From Bradyrhizobium zhengyangense (GTDB lineage Bacteria > Pseudomonadota > Alphaproteobacteria > Rhizobiales > Xanthobacteraceae), in NCBI RefSeq assembly GCF_022012435.1, contig NZ_JAKLUA010000003.1, positions 372,001 through 436,000 on the forward strand: DNA of 64,000 nucleotides, read 5' to 3'. A program made the position numbers and the translations under genes. The first letter of the stretch is position 1. Each line of letters starts with the position of its first letter. Of the stretch, positions 44,126-52,505 are shown piece after piece. Below the pieces are notes generated by a model, which did not search any database, was not told the origin of the DNA, and saw only the letters and a list, made by a program, of their open reading frames with translations.

Positions 44126-45133
44126 ATGAAAGCCTGGCAAGTCGCGCGTGACTGGTCGATCGAGGGGATGGAGCTGGCCGACCTGCCTGAGCCGGTACCC
44201 GGCCCGGGCCAAGTTGCAGTTCGGATGAAGGCGGCGTCACTGAACTATCGCGATCTGCTCACGATCCAGGGTAACGGCGGCGTCACCCGATTGCCGCTGA
44301 TCCCGTTCTCTGACGGCGCGGGTGAGGTGATCGCGATTGGTCACGGCGTCAGCCGCGTCGCAGTCGGTGATCGTGTTTGTCCAATGTTCTTCCAGTCCTG
44401 GATCGATGGAAAGGTCTCGGCGAGCAGCCGCCGCTATGCACTCGGCGGCACGCGGCCGGGGGTGTTGCAAGAGGTGATGGTGCTCGATGCCGAGGGCGTC
44501 AGCCGCATTCCAGCGCATCTCTCCTTCCAGGAAGCCGCAACGTTGCCCTGCGCCGGGCTTACTGCCTGGCGCGCACTGTTCGAAGAGGCAGGAGTGCAGC
44601 CCGGCGATACGGTGCTGGTGCAAGGCACCGGCGGCGTCTCGATCTTCGCGCTGCAATTCGCAAAGCTCGCCGGCGCGAGCGTGATTGTGACCTCGTCGAG
44701 TGATGCGAAGCTCGAACGCGCCAAGGCGCTCGGCGCCGATCACACCATCAATTATCGGTCGGTGCCGGAGTGGGGCAAAGCGGCGGCGGAATGGACCGGC
44801 GGCGGTGTCGATCATGTCGTCGAAGTCGGCGGCAGGGATACGTTCGGGCAATCGCTCGAAGCGGCGCGCGTCGGCGGCACCATTCTCGTGATCGGCGTAC
44901 TCTCGGGCTTCTCGCAACAGATCGCGATCCCAAGCTTGTTCTCCAAGAATTTGCACGTCATCGGCCTGTCCGTCGGCAGCCGCCGAATGTTCGAGGGCAT
45001 GGCTGCTGCCATCGGACGCAATGCGATGAAGCCGGCGATCGGTCGCGTGTTCGGCTTTGATGCCGTGCCCGAAGCGCTGCGGCTGATGCAGCAGGGCGGA
45101 CACTTCGGCAAGATCGTGGTGGAGTGTCCGTAA
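44126..45133 (+). CDS. zinc-independent MDR alcohol dehydrogenase / quinone reductase
   Basis: Medium-chain reductase of 335 residues. It has a GroES-like half (AASLNYRDLLTIQGNGG) and a Rossmann half with VLVQGTGGVSIFALQFAKLAGA near residues 165-186; it ends GGHFGKIVVECP. Zinc-ligand residues of classical alcohol dehydrogenases are not evident, so an NADPH-dependent reductase is more likely. GGAG lies eight bases ahead of ATG 44126, and the earlier GTG is inside that spacer. It follows the ligase gene by 15 bases and is probably cotranscribed. It converges with the MFS gene 11 bases away. Confidence 0.88.
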   Translation: MKAWQVARDWSIEGMELADLPEPVPGPGQVAVRMKAASLNYRDLLTIQGNGGVTRLPLIPFSDGAGEVIAIGHGVSRVAVGDRVCPMFFQSWIDGKVSASSRRYALGGTRPGVLQEVMVLDAEGVSRIPAHLSFQEAATLPCAGLTAWRALFEEAGVQPGDTVLVQGTGGVSIFALQFAKLAGASVIVTSSSDAKLERAKALGADHTINYRSVPEWGKAAAEWTGGGVDHVVEVGGRDTFGQSLEAARVGGTILVIGVLSGFSQQIAIPSLFSKNLHVIGLSVGSRRMFEGMAAAIGRNAMKPAIGRVFGFDAVPEALRLMQQGGHFGKIVVECP

Positions 45134-45144
45134 GGCCTATCGCC

Positions 45145-46344
45145 TCAATACTTCTTCACGTGCGCGCCGAACGCTAGCCACAATGCCATCGAGGCGAGGC
45201 CAAAGCTCCCGAGCAGCAAAAACGTCGGGCCGTAGCCGATCCATTGCGCGATCCAGCCGCCGAGCGCGGGGCTCAAGCTCGCGCCGACGCCTTGCACGGT
45301 GATGACGGCACCTTGACCGAGGTTGATGCGACCAGTGCCGTCCAGCGAGCGCGCGACCATGCCGGGGACGGCGACCGTCTGTAGTCCGGTGCCCATCCCG
45401 TCCAATACCTGCATGGGGACCACGCCCCACCATCCCGTCACGAAGAACGCAAGCACGCCGCGTACGGGTAAGAACATGAAGGAGACCAGGATCACCGGCC
45501 AGTAGTTGCGCTTTCCCGCGACTTGCATGGCAACCAGCGACGTCACCACCATGACGCCCTGCGCAATGACCACGGTGGTCGCAACGAAGCTCGGGCCGTT
45601 GGCCTGTCCTTTGGCCACCGCTGCAAGGCCATAGAGCGGGACGATGGCTGCATTGCCGAGATGGAAGATGGCAAGCGCAAGCGCCAGTACGAGGAGCGGC
45701 TTGTGCTTGAGGAGGACGGACATGGCGTCCGGTGGATTCTTGCTCTCGTCCTCCTTGCTGCCGCGCGCCTGACGATCATCGATGGCCTTGGCGGGGATCA
45801 TCAGCACGCAGGCGATCGCGATGGTGCCGAACACGGCCGCCAGCACGAACACCGCGACATAGCCGAATTTGTAACCGAGATAGCCCGACAGCGCTGCGCC
45901 GACCATGTTGCCGGCGTGGTTGAAGGCCTGGTTGCGCCCGTTCAGCGCATTGAAGCCCTTTTGCTTGGCGATGCCGAGCGTGATGCCGGTCACCGCCGGC
46001 ACGATCGCAGCGCTCGCCAGCGATTGCGCGACTTGCGAAAACGTCACCGCCCAGAAATTTTGCGAGATCAGGATGATGGCGGAGGCAAGGACTACAAAGA
46101 TTCCGGGAATGACCACCCACAGCCGCTTGTTGCGGCTGGAATCGATGAAGCCGCCGATCGGCGTCGTGACCAACATGCCCGCGACATTGCCGATCGTCAG
46201 TGCTGTGCCGATCAAGCCGGTGGCCCATCCGCGTTCTTGCAGGAAAACGCCGACGAATGGCCCGATGCCCGACTGCATGTCGGCCATGAAGAAGTTGACG
46301 GCGTAGAGAGGCCAGAGACCGGGTGAGGATGGGCGCGATGTCAT
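45145..46344 (-). CDS. MFS transporter
   Basis: Major facilitator protein of 399 residues with twelve hydrophobic segments. It starts LWPLYAVNFFMADMQSGIGPFVGVFL and has the loop 2-3 motif TPIGGFIDSSRNKRL (GxxxDRxGRR-like) with a shorter central loop rich in charged residues (KAIDDRQARGSKEDESK). The resemblance is to drug or sugar efflux-type MFS proteins, but direction and ligand cannot be told. The ATG at 46344 has no clear ribosome site. It converges with the MDR gene and diverges from the zinc-ribbon MBL gene. Confidence 0.85.
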   Translation of the reverse strand: MTSRPSSPGLWPLYAVNFFMADMQSGIGPFVGVFLQERGWATGLIGTALTIGNVAGMLVTTPIGGFIDSSRNKRLWVVIPGIFVVLASAIILISQNFWAVTFSQVAQSLASAAIVPAVTGITLGIAKQKGFNALNGRNQAFNHAGNMVGAALSGYLGYKFGYVAVFVLAAVFGTIAIACVLMIPAKAIDDRQARGSKEDESKNPPDAMSVLLKHKPLLVLALALAIFHLGNAAIVPLYGLAAVAKGQANGPSFVATTVVIAQGVMVVTSLVAMQVAGKRNYWPVILVSFMFLPVRGVLAFFVTGWWGVVPMQVLDGMGTGLQTVAVPGMVARSLDGTGRINLGQGAVITVQGVGASLSPALGGWIAQWIGYGPTFLLLGSFGLASMALWLAFGAHVKKY

Positions 46345-46520
46345 CTAGACGCTGGACGGGATGCTGCCGATCGAAAATTGTCTCGTGCAGGTGGAAATGG
46401 CCGGTCATTGTGCCGGAACGGACTGAAAACTAACATGTGCTGTCAGCGTTGGTTCCTCCGGACTTGCGACCGGAGGGCTGCGATGTCACCTCACGGGTGT
46501 CCCGCTCTCAATTCTGGATT

Positions 46521-47327
46521 ATGGCCATGCCTCTCTGGACGTGCGAAACCTGTGGCGCGCAATTCCCGGATAGCGGGACGCCCATATCCTGCCCGATTTG
46601 CGAAGATGAGCGGCAATATGTGAACTGGAAAGGTCAGGCCTTCCTCACGCGGGATGCGCTGGCAGAGCGTCACCGTCTCCTCTGGCGCGACGATCTCGGC
46701 CTGACCGGCATCGCGCTCGAGCCGAGCTTTGCGATCGGCCAGCGCGCGCTGCTGGTCCCGGATGGCGCGGGCTACGTGATGTGGGACTGCATTCCGCTGG
46801 CAACGCCGGAGGCGATCGCCCATGTCAAATCGCTCGGCGGCCTGACGGCGATCGCAATCTCGCATCCGCATTACTATGGTGCGCTTGCGGACTGGAGTGA
46901 AGCGTTCGACGGAGTGCCAGTCTATCTGCACGCTGACGACCGCCGATGGGTGACACGTCCGCATCAGTCCATCGTGCATTGGACCGGCGATCAGCATCGC
47001 ATTTCGGACGATGTGCTGCTGTTGCGGACCGGTGGCCATTTTGCCGGCGCCACCATGTTGCACGACGCGCGCGGTGCCGACGGCAAGGGCGCACTTCTGA
47101 CCGGCGACATCGCGCAGGTCACGATGGATCGCCGCTTCGTCAGCTTCATGTACTCTTATCCGAACTACATGCCGCTCAACGCCGCCGCGGTACGGCGGAT
47201 TGCGGCTGCGGTCGAGCCTCTCGCCTTCGACCGCATCTACGGCGCCTGGTGGGGGCGCAACATCGCCAGCGGTGCCAAGGCCGCCTTCGCGACATCGGTC
47301 GAGCGATACATTGCCGCCATTGCCTGA
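46521..47327 (+). CDS. zinc-ribbon plus degenerate MBL-fold protein
   Basis: Protein of 268 residues. The N-terminus has two CxxC pairs (CETC and, after eleven residues, CPIC), a rubredoxin-like zinc ribbon. The rest is metallo-beta-lactamase-like: ISHPHYYGALADW where active members have HxHxDH, then RTGGHFAGATMLH and LLTGDIAQV. Two of the first four metal ligands (Asp and His of xDH) are replaced by Tyr and Gly, so a normal dinuclear zinc site is unlikely. Role unknown. Start could be 46521 or the Met two codons later; GGATT gives weak support to either. The 176 bases to the divergent MFS gene carry no other element I can see. Confidence 0.75.
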   Translation: MAMPLWTCETCGAQFPDSGTPISCPICEDERQYVNWKGQAFLTRDALAERHRLLWRDDLGLTGIALEPSFAIGQRALLVPDGAGYVMWDCIPLATPEAIAHVKSLGGLTAIAISHPHYYGALADWSEAFDGVPVYLHADDRRWVTRPHQSIVHWTGDQHRISDDVLLLRTGGHFAGATMLHDARGADGKGALLTGDIAQVTMDRRFVSFMYSYPNYMPLNAAAVRRIAAAVEPLAFDRIYGAWWGRNIASGAKAAFATSVERYIAAIA

Positions 47328-47360
47328 GCTGGCCGGCGGCCGGAATACTGTTGCCTTTCG

Positions 47361-47391
47361 CTAATAAATGTACTACTAGTACAGATATTAG
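47361..47391. promoter_or_regulatory. 31-bp interrupted palindrome upstream of MetX-like gene
   Basis: Dyad CTAATA-AA-TGTACTA-C-TAGTACA-GA-TATTAG: a perfect 7-base inner repeat around one central C, and a perfect 6-base outer repeat, with only the two-base AA/GA steps unpaired. It lies 96 bases upstream of the MetX-like start, in a 159-base gap. The size and form suit a TetR-type or similar dimeric regulator. No regulator gene is adjacent. Confidence 0.75.
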
Positions 47392-47486
47392 GCGCGACGC
47401 AACGATGCGTTTGCTGGTCCGGCACGATCAATGCATCGTGGTTTCGGCGGCCGCGTTGTGTGGCCGTGTGAGAGGGAGCCGGACGC

Positions 47487-48506
47487 ATGACCGGACAGCG
47501 CGACTACGAAATCTTTGAGGCCGGCAACGTCGTGCTTCAGTCCGGCGCTGTCTTCCCCGCGATGAAACTCGCCTACAAGACTTATGGCGCACTAAATTCG
47601 GCCAAAGACAACGTCATTCTCTATCCGACATCGTTCAGCGCGCAGCATTTCGACACCGAGTGGCTGATCGGGCCCGATGGTGTGCTCGATCCCACCCGCT
47701 ATTTCATCATCATCCCGAACCTGTTCGGCAACGGTCTGTCGTCGTCGCCATCGAACTCCGGCAACGGTCCATTCCCGCAGCTCACCTATCACGACGCCGT
47801 TGCGGTCCAGCATCGCCTGCTGACCGAACGCTTCGGCATTACAAAGCTCGCGCTGGTTTACGGCTGGTCGATGGGCGGCATGCAGGCGTATCACTGGGCC
47901 GCGCTTCACCCCGATTTGGTCGAGCGGGCAGCGGTCGTCTGCGGCAGCGCGCGATGCGCCGCCTACAATTACGTGTTTCTGGAAGCCGTGAAGGCTGCGC
48001 TATCAGGCGATCCTGCCTTCCGTGACGGCCGCTTTGTCGAAAGGCCCGTTGCCGGTTATCGCGCCATGGGGCGTGTCTATGCCGGCTGGGCCATGTCCCA
48101 CGGCTTCTATCGCGACGAGATCTGGCGCGAGGCCGGCTTCACCTCGCTCGAGGACTATCTCACGCGTGGCTGGGATACGACCTTTGCCCGGCGCGACGCC
48201 AACGATCTGCTGGCGCAGATCAGTATCTGGCAGGCTGGCGATATCAGCCGGTGCGCTGCCTTCAGCGGCGATTTCGATCGCGCGCTAGGGGCGATCAAGG
48301 CGCACATGCTGCTGATGCCGGGTGCCACCGATCGTTACTTCGACGTGCGCGACAACGAGGATGAGCTCGGTCGCCTCGTCAATGCAAAATCAGCCGTGCT
48401 GCATCCGATCCCGTCGCTGCACGGTCATCGCGCCGGCAATCCTTTCAACAATCCGCGCGACCAGGCCTTCCTGAAGGCCGAGATCGCAGAACTTTTCAAC
48501 AAGTAA
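47487..48506 (+). CDS. MetX-like alpha/beta hydrolase
   Basis: Alpha/beta-fold protein of 339 residues close in layout to homoserine O-acetyltransferase. The nucleophile elbow is GWSMGGMQAYHW with the Ser of GWSMG, FGNGLSSSPSNSG precedes it, and the C-terminal His is in SLHGHRAGNPF after the acidic-residue segment MPGATDRYFD. True MetX makes O-acetyl- or O-succinyl-homoserine; this protein is shorter and lacks the typical LNSARDN-based N-terminus only in part (it has ALNSAKDNVIL), so another acyl transfer or hydrolysis is possible. GAGGGAG lies ahead of ATG 47487. The desaturase follows after 15 bases and is in the same unit, which points away from methionine synthesis. Confidence 0.8.
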   Translation: MTGQRDYEIFEAGNVVLQSGAVFPAMKLAYKTYGALNSAKDNVILYPTSFSAQHFDTEWLIGPDGVLDPTRYFIIIPNLFGNGLSSSPSNSGNGPFPQLTYHDAVAVQHRLLTERFGITKLALVYGWSMGGMQAYHWAALHPDLVERAAVVCGSARCAAYNYVFLEAVKAALSGDPAFRDGRFVERPVAGYRAMGRVYAGWAMSHGFYRDEIWREAGFTSLEDYLTRGWDTTFARRDANDLLAQISIWQAGDISRCAAFSGDFDRALGAIKAHMLLMPGATDRYFDVRDNEDELGRLVNAKSAVLHPIPSLHGHRAGNPFNNPRDQAFLKAEIAELFNK

Positions 48507-48521
48507 TGCAGGTCCCTGATC

Positions 48522-49493
48522 ATGACTGACGCGACCGTTTCCGTTTCAGAGCCTGGCCATCGTCTGAAGCCGTTGACACCGGCGATGCTGCGCGAATTGT
48601 CTGAACGCTCCGATCACAAGGGCGCGGTGCGCAGCCTCTGCCACTACGCCGTGGTCGTTCTGGTCGGGGCGTTGATCTGGAAGGTGAGCTCGAGCTATGG
48701 CGTGCTTTGGGCGTTGCCGCTGATGGTGATACAGGGCTATTTTCTCGCGTTCCTGTTCATGGCGTTGCACGAGACCGCGCACAAGACTGCGTTCAGGAGT
48801 CGCGGCCTCAACCTCGCGGTCGGCTATCTCTCGGCCTTCATCATCGGGCAGCCCTATGAATATTACTGCCTGTTCCATTGGGACCATCATCGCTACACCC
48901 AGGATCCAGAGAAGGACCCGGAGCTGATCGTCGGCGTGAAGCCGAAAACCGACACCCAGATCGCGCTTGCCTATAGCGGTCTGCTCCAGGTTGCGGGCCG
49001 CCTCCGGCTGATGCTTGGACACGCCGTCACTGGCAGGGTCACGGTGCCCTGGATCCCCGAGAACAAGCGCGCCATCATCGTGACCGAAGCGCGCGTCTAT
49101 GCCGCTCTCTATGTCCTGCTGTTAGCGCTCTCCCTGTGGTTCTCCTCGACGTTGCTGCTCAAGGTTTGGATCGCCCCTCTGGTCATCGGGCAATTCTTCC
49201 TGCGGCCCTATCTCCTGGCCGAGCACACCGGCTGCGAGCGCACCCGCAGCGCCTTCCAGAACACCCGCACCACCTACACCGGCGCGATCGTCAAATGGAT
49301 TGCGTGGAACATGCCCTATCATGTCGAGCACCACGCCTACCCCTCGATTCCATTTCACGCGTTGCCGAAGTTGAACGAGATCGTCGATGGCGAGATCGTC
49401 CATCGCGGTAACGGCTATATCAGGACGACACTTGAGACATGGGCCTGGTTTCGCCGGCAGCGGAACGGTGACTCGCAAAAGGTGCTCCAGTAG
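48522..49493 (+). CDS. membrane fatty-acid desaturase-like protein
   Basis: Membrane di-iron protein of 323 residues. Three histidine boxes are visible: HETAHKT, HWDHHRYT and HVEHH, the last after NMPY as in desaturases and hydroxylases of this superfamily. Hydrophobic segments lie before the first box and around 190-225. It would insert a double bond or hydroxyl into an acyl chain or lipid at the membrane. AGG precedes ATG 48522. The MetX-like gene ends 15 bases upstream; a joint role in modifying an acyl group is reasonable but inferred. The 285 bases downstream carry no gene; a widely spaced GCTAAAAC / GTTTTAGC repeat at 49654 and 49691 is noted without a function. Confidence 0.88.
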   Translation: MTDATVSVSEPGHRLKPLTPAMLRELSERSDHKGAVRSLCHYAVVVLVGALIWKVSSSYGVLWALPLMVIQGYFLAFLFMALHETAHKTAFRSRGLNLAVGYLSAFIIGQPYEYYCLFHWDHHRYTQDPEKDPELIVGVKPKTDTQIALAYSGLLQVAGRLRLMLGHAVTGRVTVPWIPENKRAIIVTEARVYAALYVLLLALSLWFSSTLLLKVWIAPLVIGQFFLRPYLLAEHTGCERTRSAFQNTRTTYTGAIVKWIAWNMPYHVEHHAYPSIPFHALPKLNEIVDGEIVHRGNGYIRTTLETWAWFRRQRNGDSQKVLQ

Positions 49494-49778
49494 CGGCTCT
49501 TTCGAGGCCTGTCGTGCGTTTGCCGGCTTTCGATAGAGGGCTTTACTGCGTGTTCATCGCATGTGCCGATGGCGTGGATCACTCCCTTACCGCGCGGCCA
49601 CACCAGGTCGAGCGAAGCAAAAATGCCGATTGAAATCAATCATTTGGCCGCCGCTAAAACATGACTAACGAGTCCTTCCAGATCGAGAAAGTTTTAGCAG
49701 TCTTGTATTCACCGCGAGGTGAGCCCGCCGGCCTAACGTTGTGTCCATCGAAGCATCCGGTAGCGGGAGAGATGGGCA

Positions 49779-51011
49779 ATGAGCGCGATGGGAAGCCGCC
49801 TTCTGGTGGTTGACGACGACCTGGTGCAACGGGTCCTGATCAGCAAGATCGGCGCGAAGCTCAGCTACGACACTGTTGTGGCTCCGTCCTTCGAGGCTGC
49901 AACCGAACTCCTGGACCGAGAAGCCTTCCAGACCATGGTGCTCGACCTGTCACTCGGAGAGCGGGACGGGGTAGAGCTGCTGCGCTTCGTTGCCGAGCGA
50001 AACCTCAAGGCGATGTCGATCGTGATCATCAGCGGTTGCGATGATCGCATCATGAAGGCGACGCGCCGGGTCGCAAACGGCCTGAAGCTGTCGGTCGGCG
50101 GCTGCCTAACCAAGCCACTCGATCTCAATCGTCTGCGGAGCGCGCTCGAATTGCCTCAGCGCTCGCCGTTGGCTGCAACAACTGCTTCACCGTTGCTCCC
50201 GATCACGCCGGACCGTATCGCGCAAGGTCTCGCCGCCGGCGAGTTTTTCGTCGAATTCCAGCCGAAGATCGCACTCCAGACCGGGAGGGTCATCGGCGCC
50301 GAGGCGTTGGCGCGCTGGCGCAGCGCTGATTTCGGCATGGTGTCGCCGCTCGTCTTCATTCCGATTGCCGAAGAGGCCGGTCTCATGAGCGAGCTGACCG
50401 ACTGCATCCTGTCATCGGCGATGTCGCAGGGCCGTAAGCTGATCGAGCGCAATCCGGGCTTCACCATCGCCGTCAATATCTCGGGCTCGCTGATGTCGGA
50501 TCTGGCGCTGCCCGAGCGGATCGAGGAAATCCTGCGCCGCGAGAACATCCCTCCATCTGCGCTGACGGTGGAGATTACCGAGACAATTGCGATGGCCGAC
50601 GTCGATCGCGCCAACGATATTCTGGTGCGGCTGCGGATCAAGAAGATCGGCACGGCCATCGATGATTTCGGCACCGGCTATTCGTCGCTTGCGGCGCTGG
50701 CGCGGCTGCCGTTCAGCGAACTCAAGATCGATCAATCGTTCATCAAAGGCTGTGTATCCGACGAGGACATGATGAAGATCGTCGATGCCTCGGTCGCCCT
50801 GGGGAAGGCGTTCAACATGAAGGTGGTGGCCGAGGGGGTCGAAAGCCCCGAGGCCCTCGAGATCATACGCCGCGTCGGTTGTGACGTCGCCCAGGGTTTC
50901 TTCTTTGCGCCTTCGCTGCGGCGCTCGCGCGCGGAGCGATGGATATCGCAGCGCAATTCCAGTGCGAACGGGCTGATCGCGTCGCCAGCGGAGACCGCGC
51001 TTGCGAGCTGA
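49779..51011 (+). CDS. response regulator with EAL phosphodiesterase domain
   Basis: Two-domain signalling protein of 410 residues. The receiver domain (about 6-125) has the acidic pair DDD (12-14), phospho-acceptor D56 in VLDLSLG and Lys 112 in TKP. The EAL domain (about 145-390) shows the catalytic set: GAEALARW (EAL at 175-177), VNISGS, TVEITET, DDFGTGYSS, LKIDQSFI, EGVE and AQGFFF. It should hydrolyse c-di-GMP when phosphorylated, in the RocR manner. GGGAGAGA lies ahead of ATG 49779. No sensor kinase is nearby, so the partner is elsewhere. The gene is transcribed alone. Confidence 0.92.
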   Translation: MSAMGSRLLVVDDDLVQRVLISKIGAKLSYDTVVAPSFEAATELLDREAFQTMVLDLSLGERDGVELLRFVAERNLKAMSIVIISGCDDRIMKATRRVANGLKLSVGGCLTKPLDLNRLRSALELPQRSPLAATTASPLLPITPDRIAQGLAAGEFFVEFQPKIALQTGRVIGAEALARWRSADFGMVSPLVFIPIAEEAGLMSELTDCILSSAMSQGRKLIERNPGFTIAVNISGSLMSDLALPERIEEILRRENIPPSALTVEITETIAMADVDRANDILVRLRIKKIGTAIDDFGTGYSSLAALARLPFSELKIDQSFIKGCVSDEDMMKIVDASVALGKAFNMKVVAEGVESPEALEIIRRVGCDVAQGFFFAPSLRRSRAERWISQRNSSANGLIASPAETALAS

Positions 51012-51067
51012 GACGACGAACCCCGGCCGCGAAGCAGCCGGGGTTACGCCAATCGAAGCAGTCGCGC

Positions 51068-51301
51068 TCAGTAGACGGTGTAGCCGCAGACATTCACGAC
51101 GCGGACACGCATGCCGTGACGGGTCTGGACGACGCGCTCTTGATAGCAGTTGTTGATGCCGGTGTTGACGTAGACGCCGCCAAAACCCCAACCGGGACCC
51201 CAATAGTGGTGGAAGCCGTGAGCCGAAGCGGCGGTGGGCACGAGAGCGGCAGCGCCGAGCGAACCGGCGGCGATCAGACCAATTGCAAGCTTACGAAACA
51301 T
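51068..51301 (-). CDS. small exported Gly/Tyr/His-containing protein
   Basis: Protein of 77 residues with a signal peptide (FRKLAIGLIAAGSLGAAAL, cleaved after SAHG-preceding ASA). The mature part starts HGFHHYWGPGWGFGG and has one Cys pair (NNCYQ and VNVCGY) that could form a disulfide. This is a common type of small envelope protein in Bradyrhizobium with no known role. ATG at 51301 has GGAG seven bases ahead; the ATG at 51307 overlaps that site. Convergent with the EAL gene. The 137 bases to the WYL gene show no other gene. Confidence 0.75.
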   Translation of the reverse strand: MFRKLAIGLIAAGSLGAAALVPTAASAHGFHHYWGPGWGFGGVYVNTGINNCYQERVVQTRHGMRVRVVNVCGYTVY

Positions 51302-51438
51302 TCTCATTCTCCAGTGTGGCGCGAGGCCGTTGTTGTGTCCCTGCTTCTCGGTCGAACCGAAGCGCGATTGCGTTCACGCGGCGAGGTGAGAATCGTGTTT
51401 CAGAATTGTTTCGTCAGTCGCGGCGAAATGCGCCGCCG

Positions 51439-52419
51439 TTAGGCTTTGCGCGCCGCGCGATAGCGTGCCGCCATTGCCTGCGCCATCTCGGCCATCTTCT
51501 CGCGGAGATCGGCGGGCTCCAGCACTTCGGCTTCCGCGCCGAGCCGCAACAATTCCGAGGCGGCATGCCATGACGTCTTGCCCGTCGGGACTCTGGCGAT
51601 ACGCCAGCCGTCCGCATCAGCGGCCTCTTCAATCTGCATGCGCGCCCTGACGTAAGGTTGGCTCAGCGCATCGAGCAGTTTTACGCCGAACGGCGAGAGT
51701 CGCACGACCGCGACATTCGGGTGCATCTCGGTCTCTAATCGCAGCGTCGCATCCCGCCAGTAGGCTGCGAGATCGAAATCGGCGGGGCGATCGAAGCGGT
51801 CGTCGAGCGCCGTGCAGTCGAGCACGCGCGCGACACGATAGGTGCGCACGCTGCCATCGACTTGGCCTGCGAGATACCAGCTGCCGCCCTTGAGCACGAG
51901 GCCGAGCGGAGCGACGTGGCGCTGCTTCTCGGCGCGCCAACTCTGGTAGCGAATCCTGATCAATGTTCCGCGCAAAGCGGCACCAGCAATGACGCGCAGA
52001 TGCTTTGGTTCCTCCGTTTCGCCAAACCAGCCCGGCGCGTCCAGATGAAAGCGTTCCTGCATCCGGCCGGCGTCTTCGCGCAAATTTGCGGGCAGTGCGG
52101 CCATCAACTTGTTCTGTGCGGCGATCATCGCTGCGTCCAGCCCCAGCGCTGCTGCCGGCCCCGGGAGCCCGGCGAGGAAGAGTGCGCCCGCTTCGCTCTG
52201 CGACAGCCCGTTCAGCCGCACGCGATAGCCGTCGAGCAGGCGATAGCCTCCCTCCGCACCACGGTCGGCATAGACAGGGACGCCGGATGCCGCGAGTGCG
52301 TCGATATCGCGATAGATCGTGCGCACCGAGACCTCGCAGGCTTCTGCAAGCTCGGGTGCAGTGACCTGTCCCTTGGCCTGGAGGGTGGTGAGGATCGACA
52401 ACATTCGGCTCGCGCGCAT
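51439..52419 (-). CDS. WYL-domain HTH regulator (YafY-like), first copy
   Basis: Regulator of 326 residues. The N-terminal winged helix reads ARMLSILTTLQAKGQVTAPELAEACEVSVRTIYRDIDAL-like helix-turn-helix (residues 5-43, key VSVRTIYRDI), followed by a WYL domain (residues about 135-215; the diagnostic segment reads GLVLKGGSWYLAGQVDG) and a WCX C-terminal extension. WYL domains bind small ligands or nucleic acid ends and tune transcription. ATG at 52419 begins directly at the helix-turn-helix. It diverges from a GST gene, with a perfect 14-base inverted repeat ten bases before its start codon, so autoregulation and control of the GST unit are likely. Confidence 0.9.
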   Translation of the reverse strand: MRASRMLSILTTLQAKGQVTAPELAEACEVSVRTIYRDIDALAASGVPVYADRGAEGGYRLLDGYRVRLNGLSQSEAGALFLAGLPGPAAALGLDAAMIAAQNKLMAALPANLREDAGRMQERFHLDAPGWFGETEEPKHLRVIAGAALRGTLIRIRYQSWRAEKQRHVAPLGLVLKGGSWYLAGQVDGSVRTYRVARVLDCTALDDRFDRPADFDLAAYWRDATLRLETEMHPNVAVVRLSPFGVKLLDALSQPYVRARMQIEEAADADGWRIARVPTGKTSWHAASELLRLGAEAEVLEPADLREKMAEMAQAMAARYRAARKA

Positions 52420-52428
52420 GATCCCTTA

Positions 52429-52461
52429 AACCATACCTGACACAGGATGTCAGGTATGGTT
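52429..52461. promoter_or_regulatory. operator between WYL regulator and GST genes
   Basis: Perfect 14-base inverted repeat AACCATACCTGACA (52429-52442) and TGTCAGGTATGGTT (52448-52461) with a 5-base spacer. It occupies the centre of the 86-base divergent gap, ten bases from the regulator start and 45 from the GST start. The position makes it the probable binding site of the WYL regulator. Confidence 0.85.
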
Positions 52462-52505
52462 CGCTACAAGGTGCCTATCGAAAGCCGATCCGAGGGAGAC
52501 CCGCC

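Noticed and set aside
42473-44212. 579-codon open frame antisense to the acyl-CoA synthetase
   Set aside because: Mirror frame; the plus-strand ligase has a strong ribosome site and complete motifs.
47328-47486. SAM-II-type riboswitch before the MetX-like gene
   Set aside because: I see no conserved SAM-II core or pseudoknot; the only clear structure is the 31-base palindrome, which looks like a DNA operator.
49630-49641. FNR/FixK-type box near ATTGAAATCAAT
   Set aside because: The half sites are spaced by two bases rather than the four of TTGAT-N4-ATCAA.
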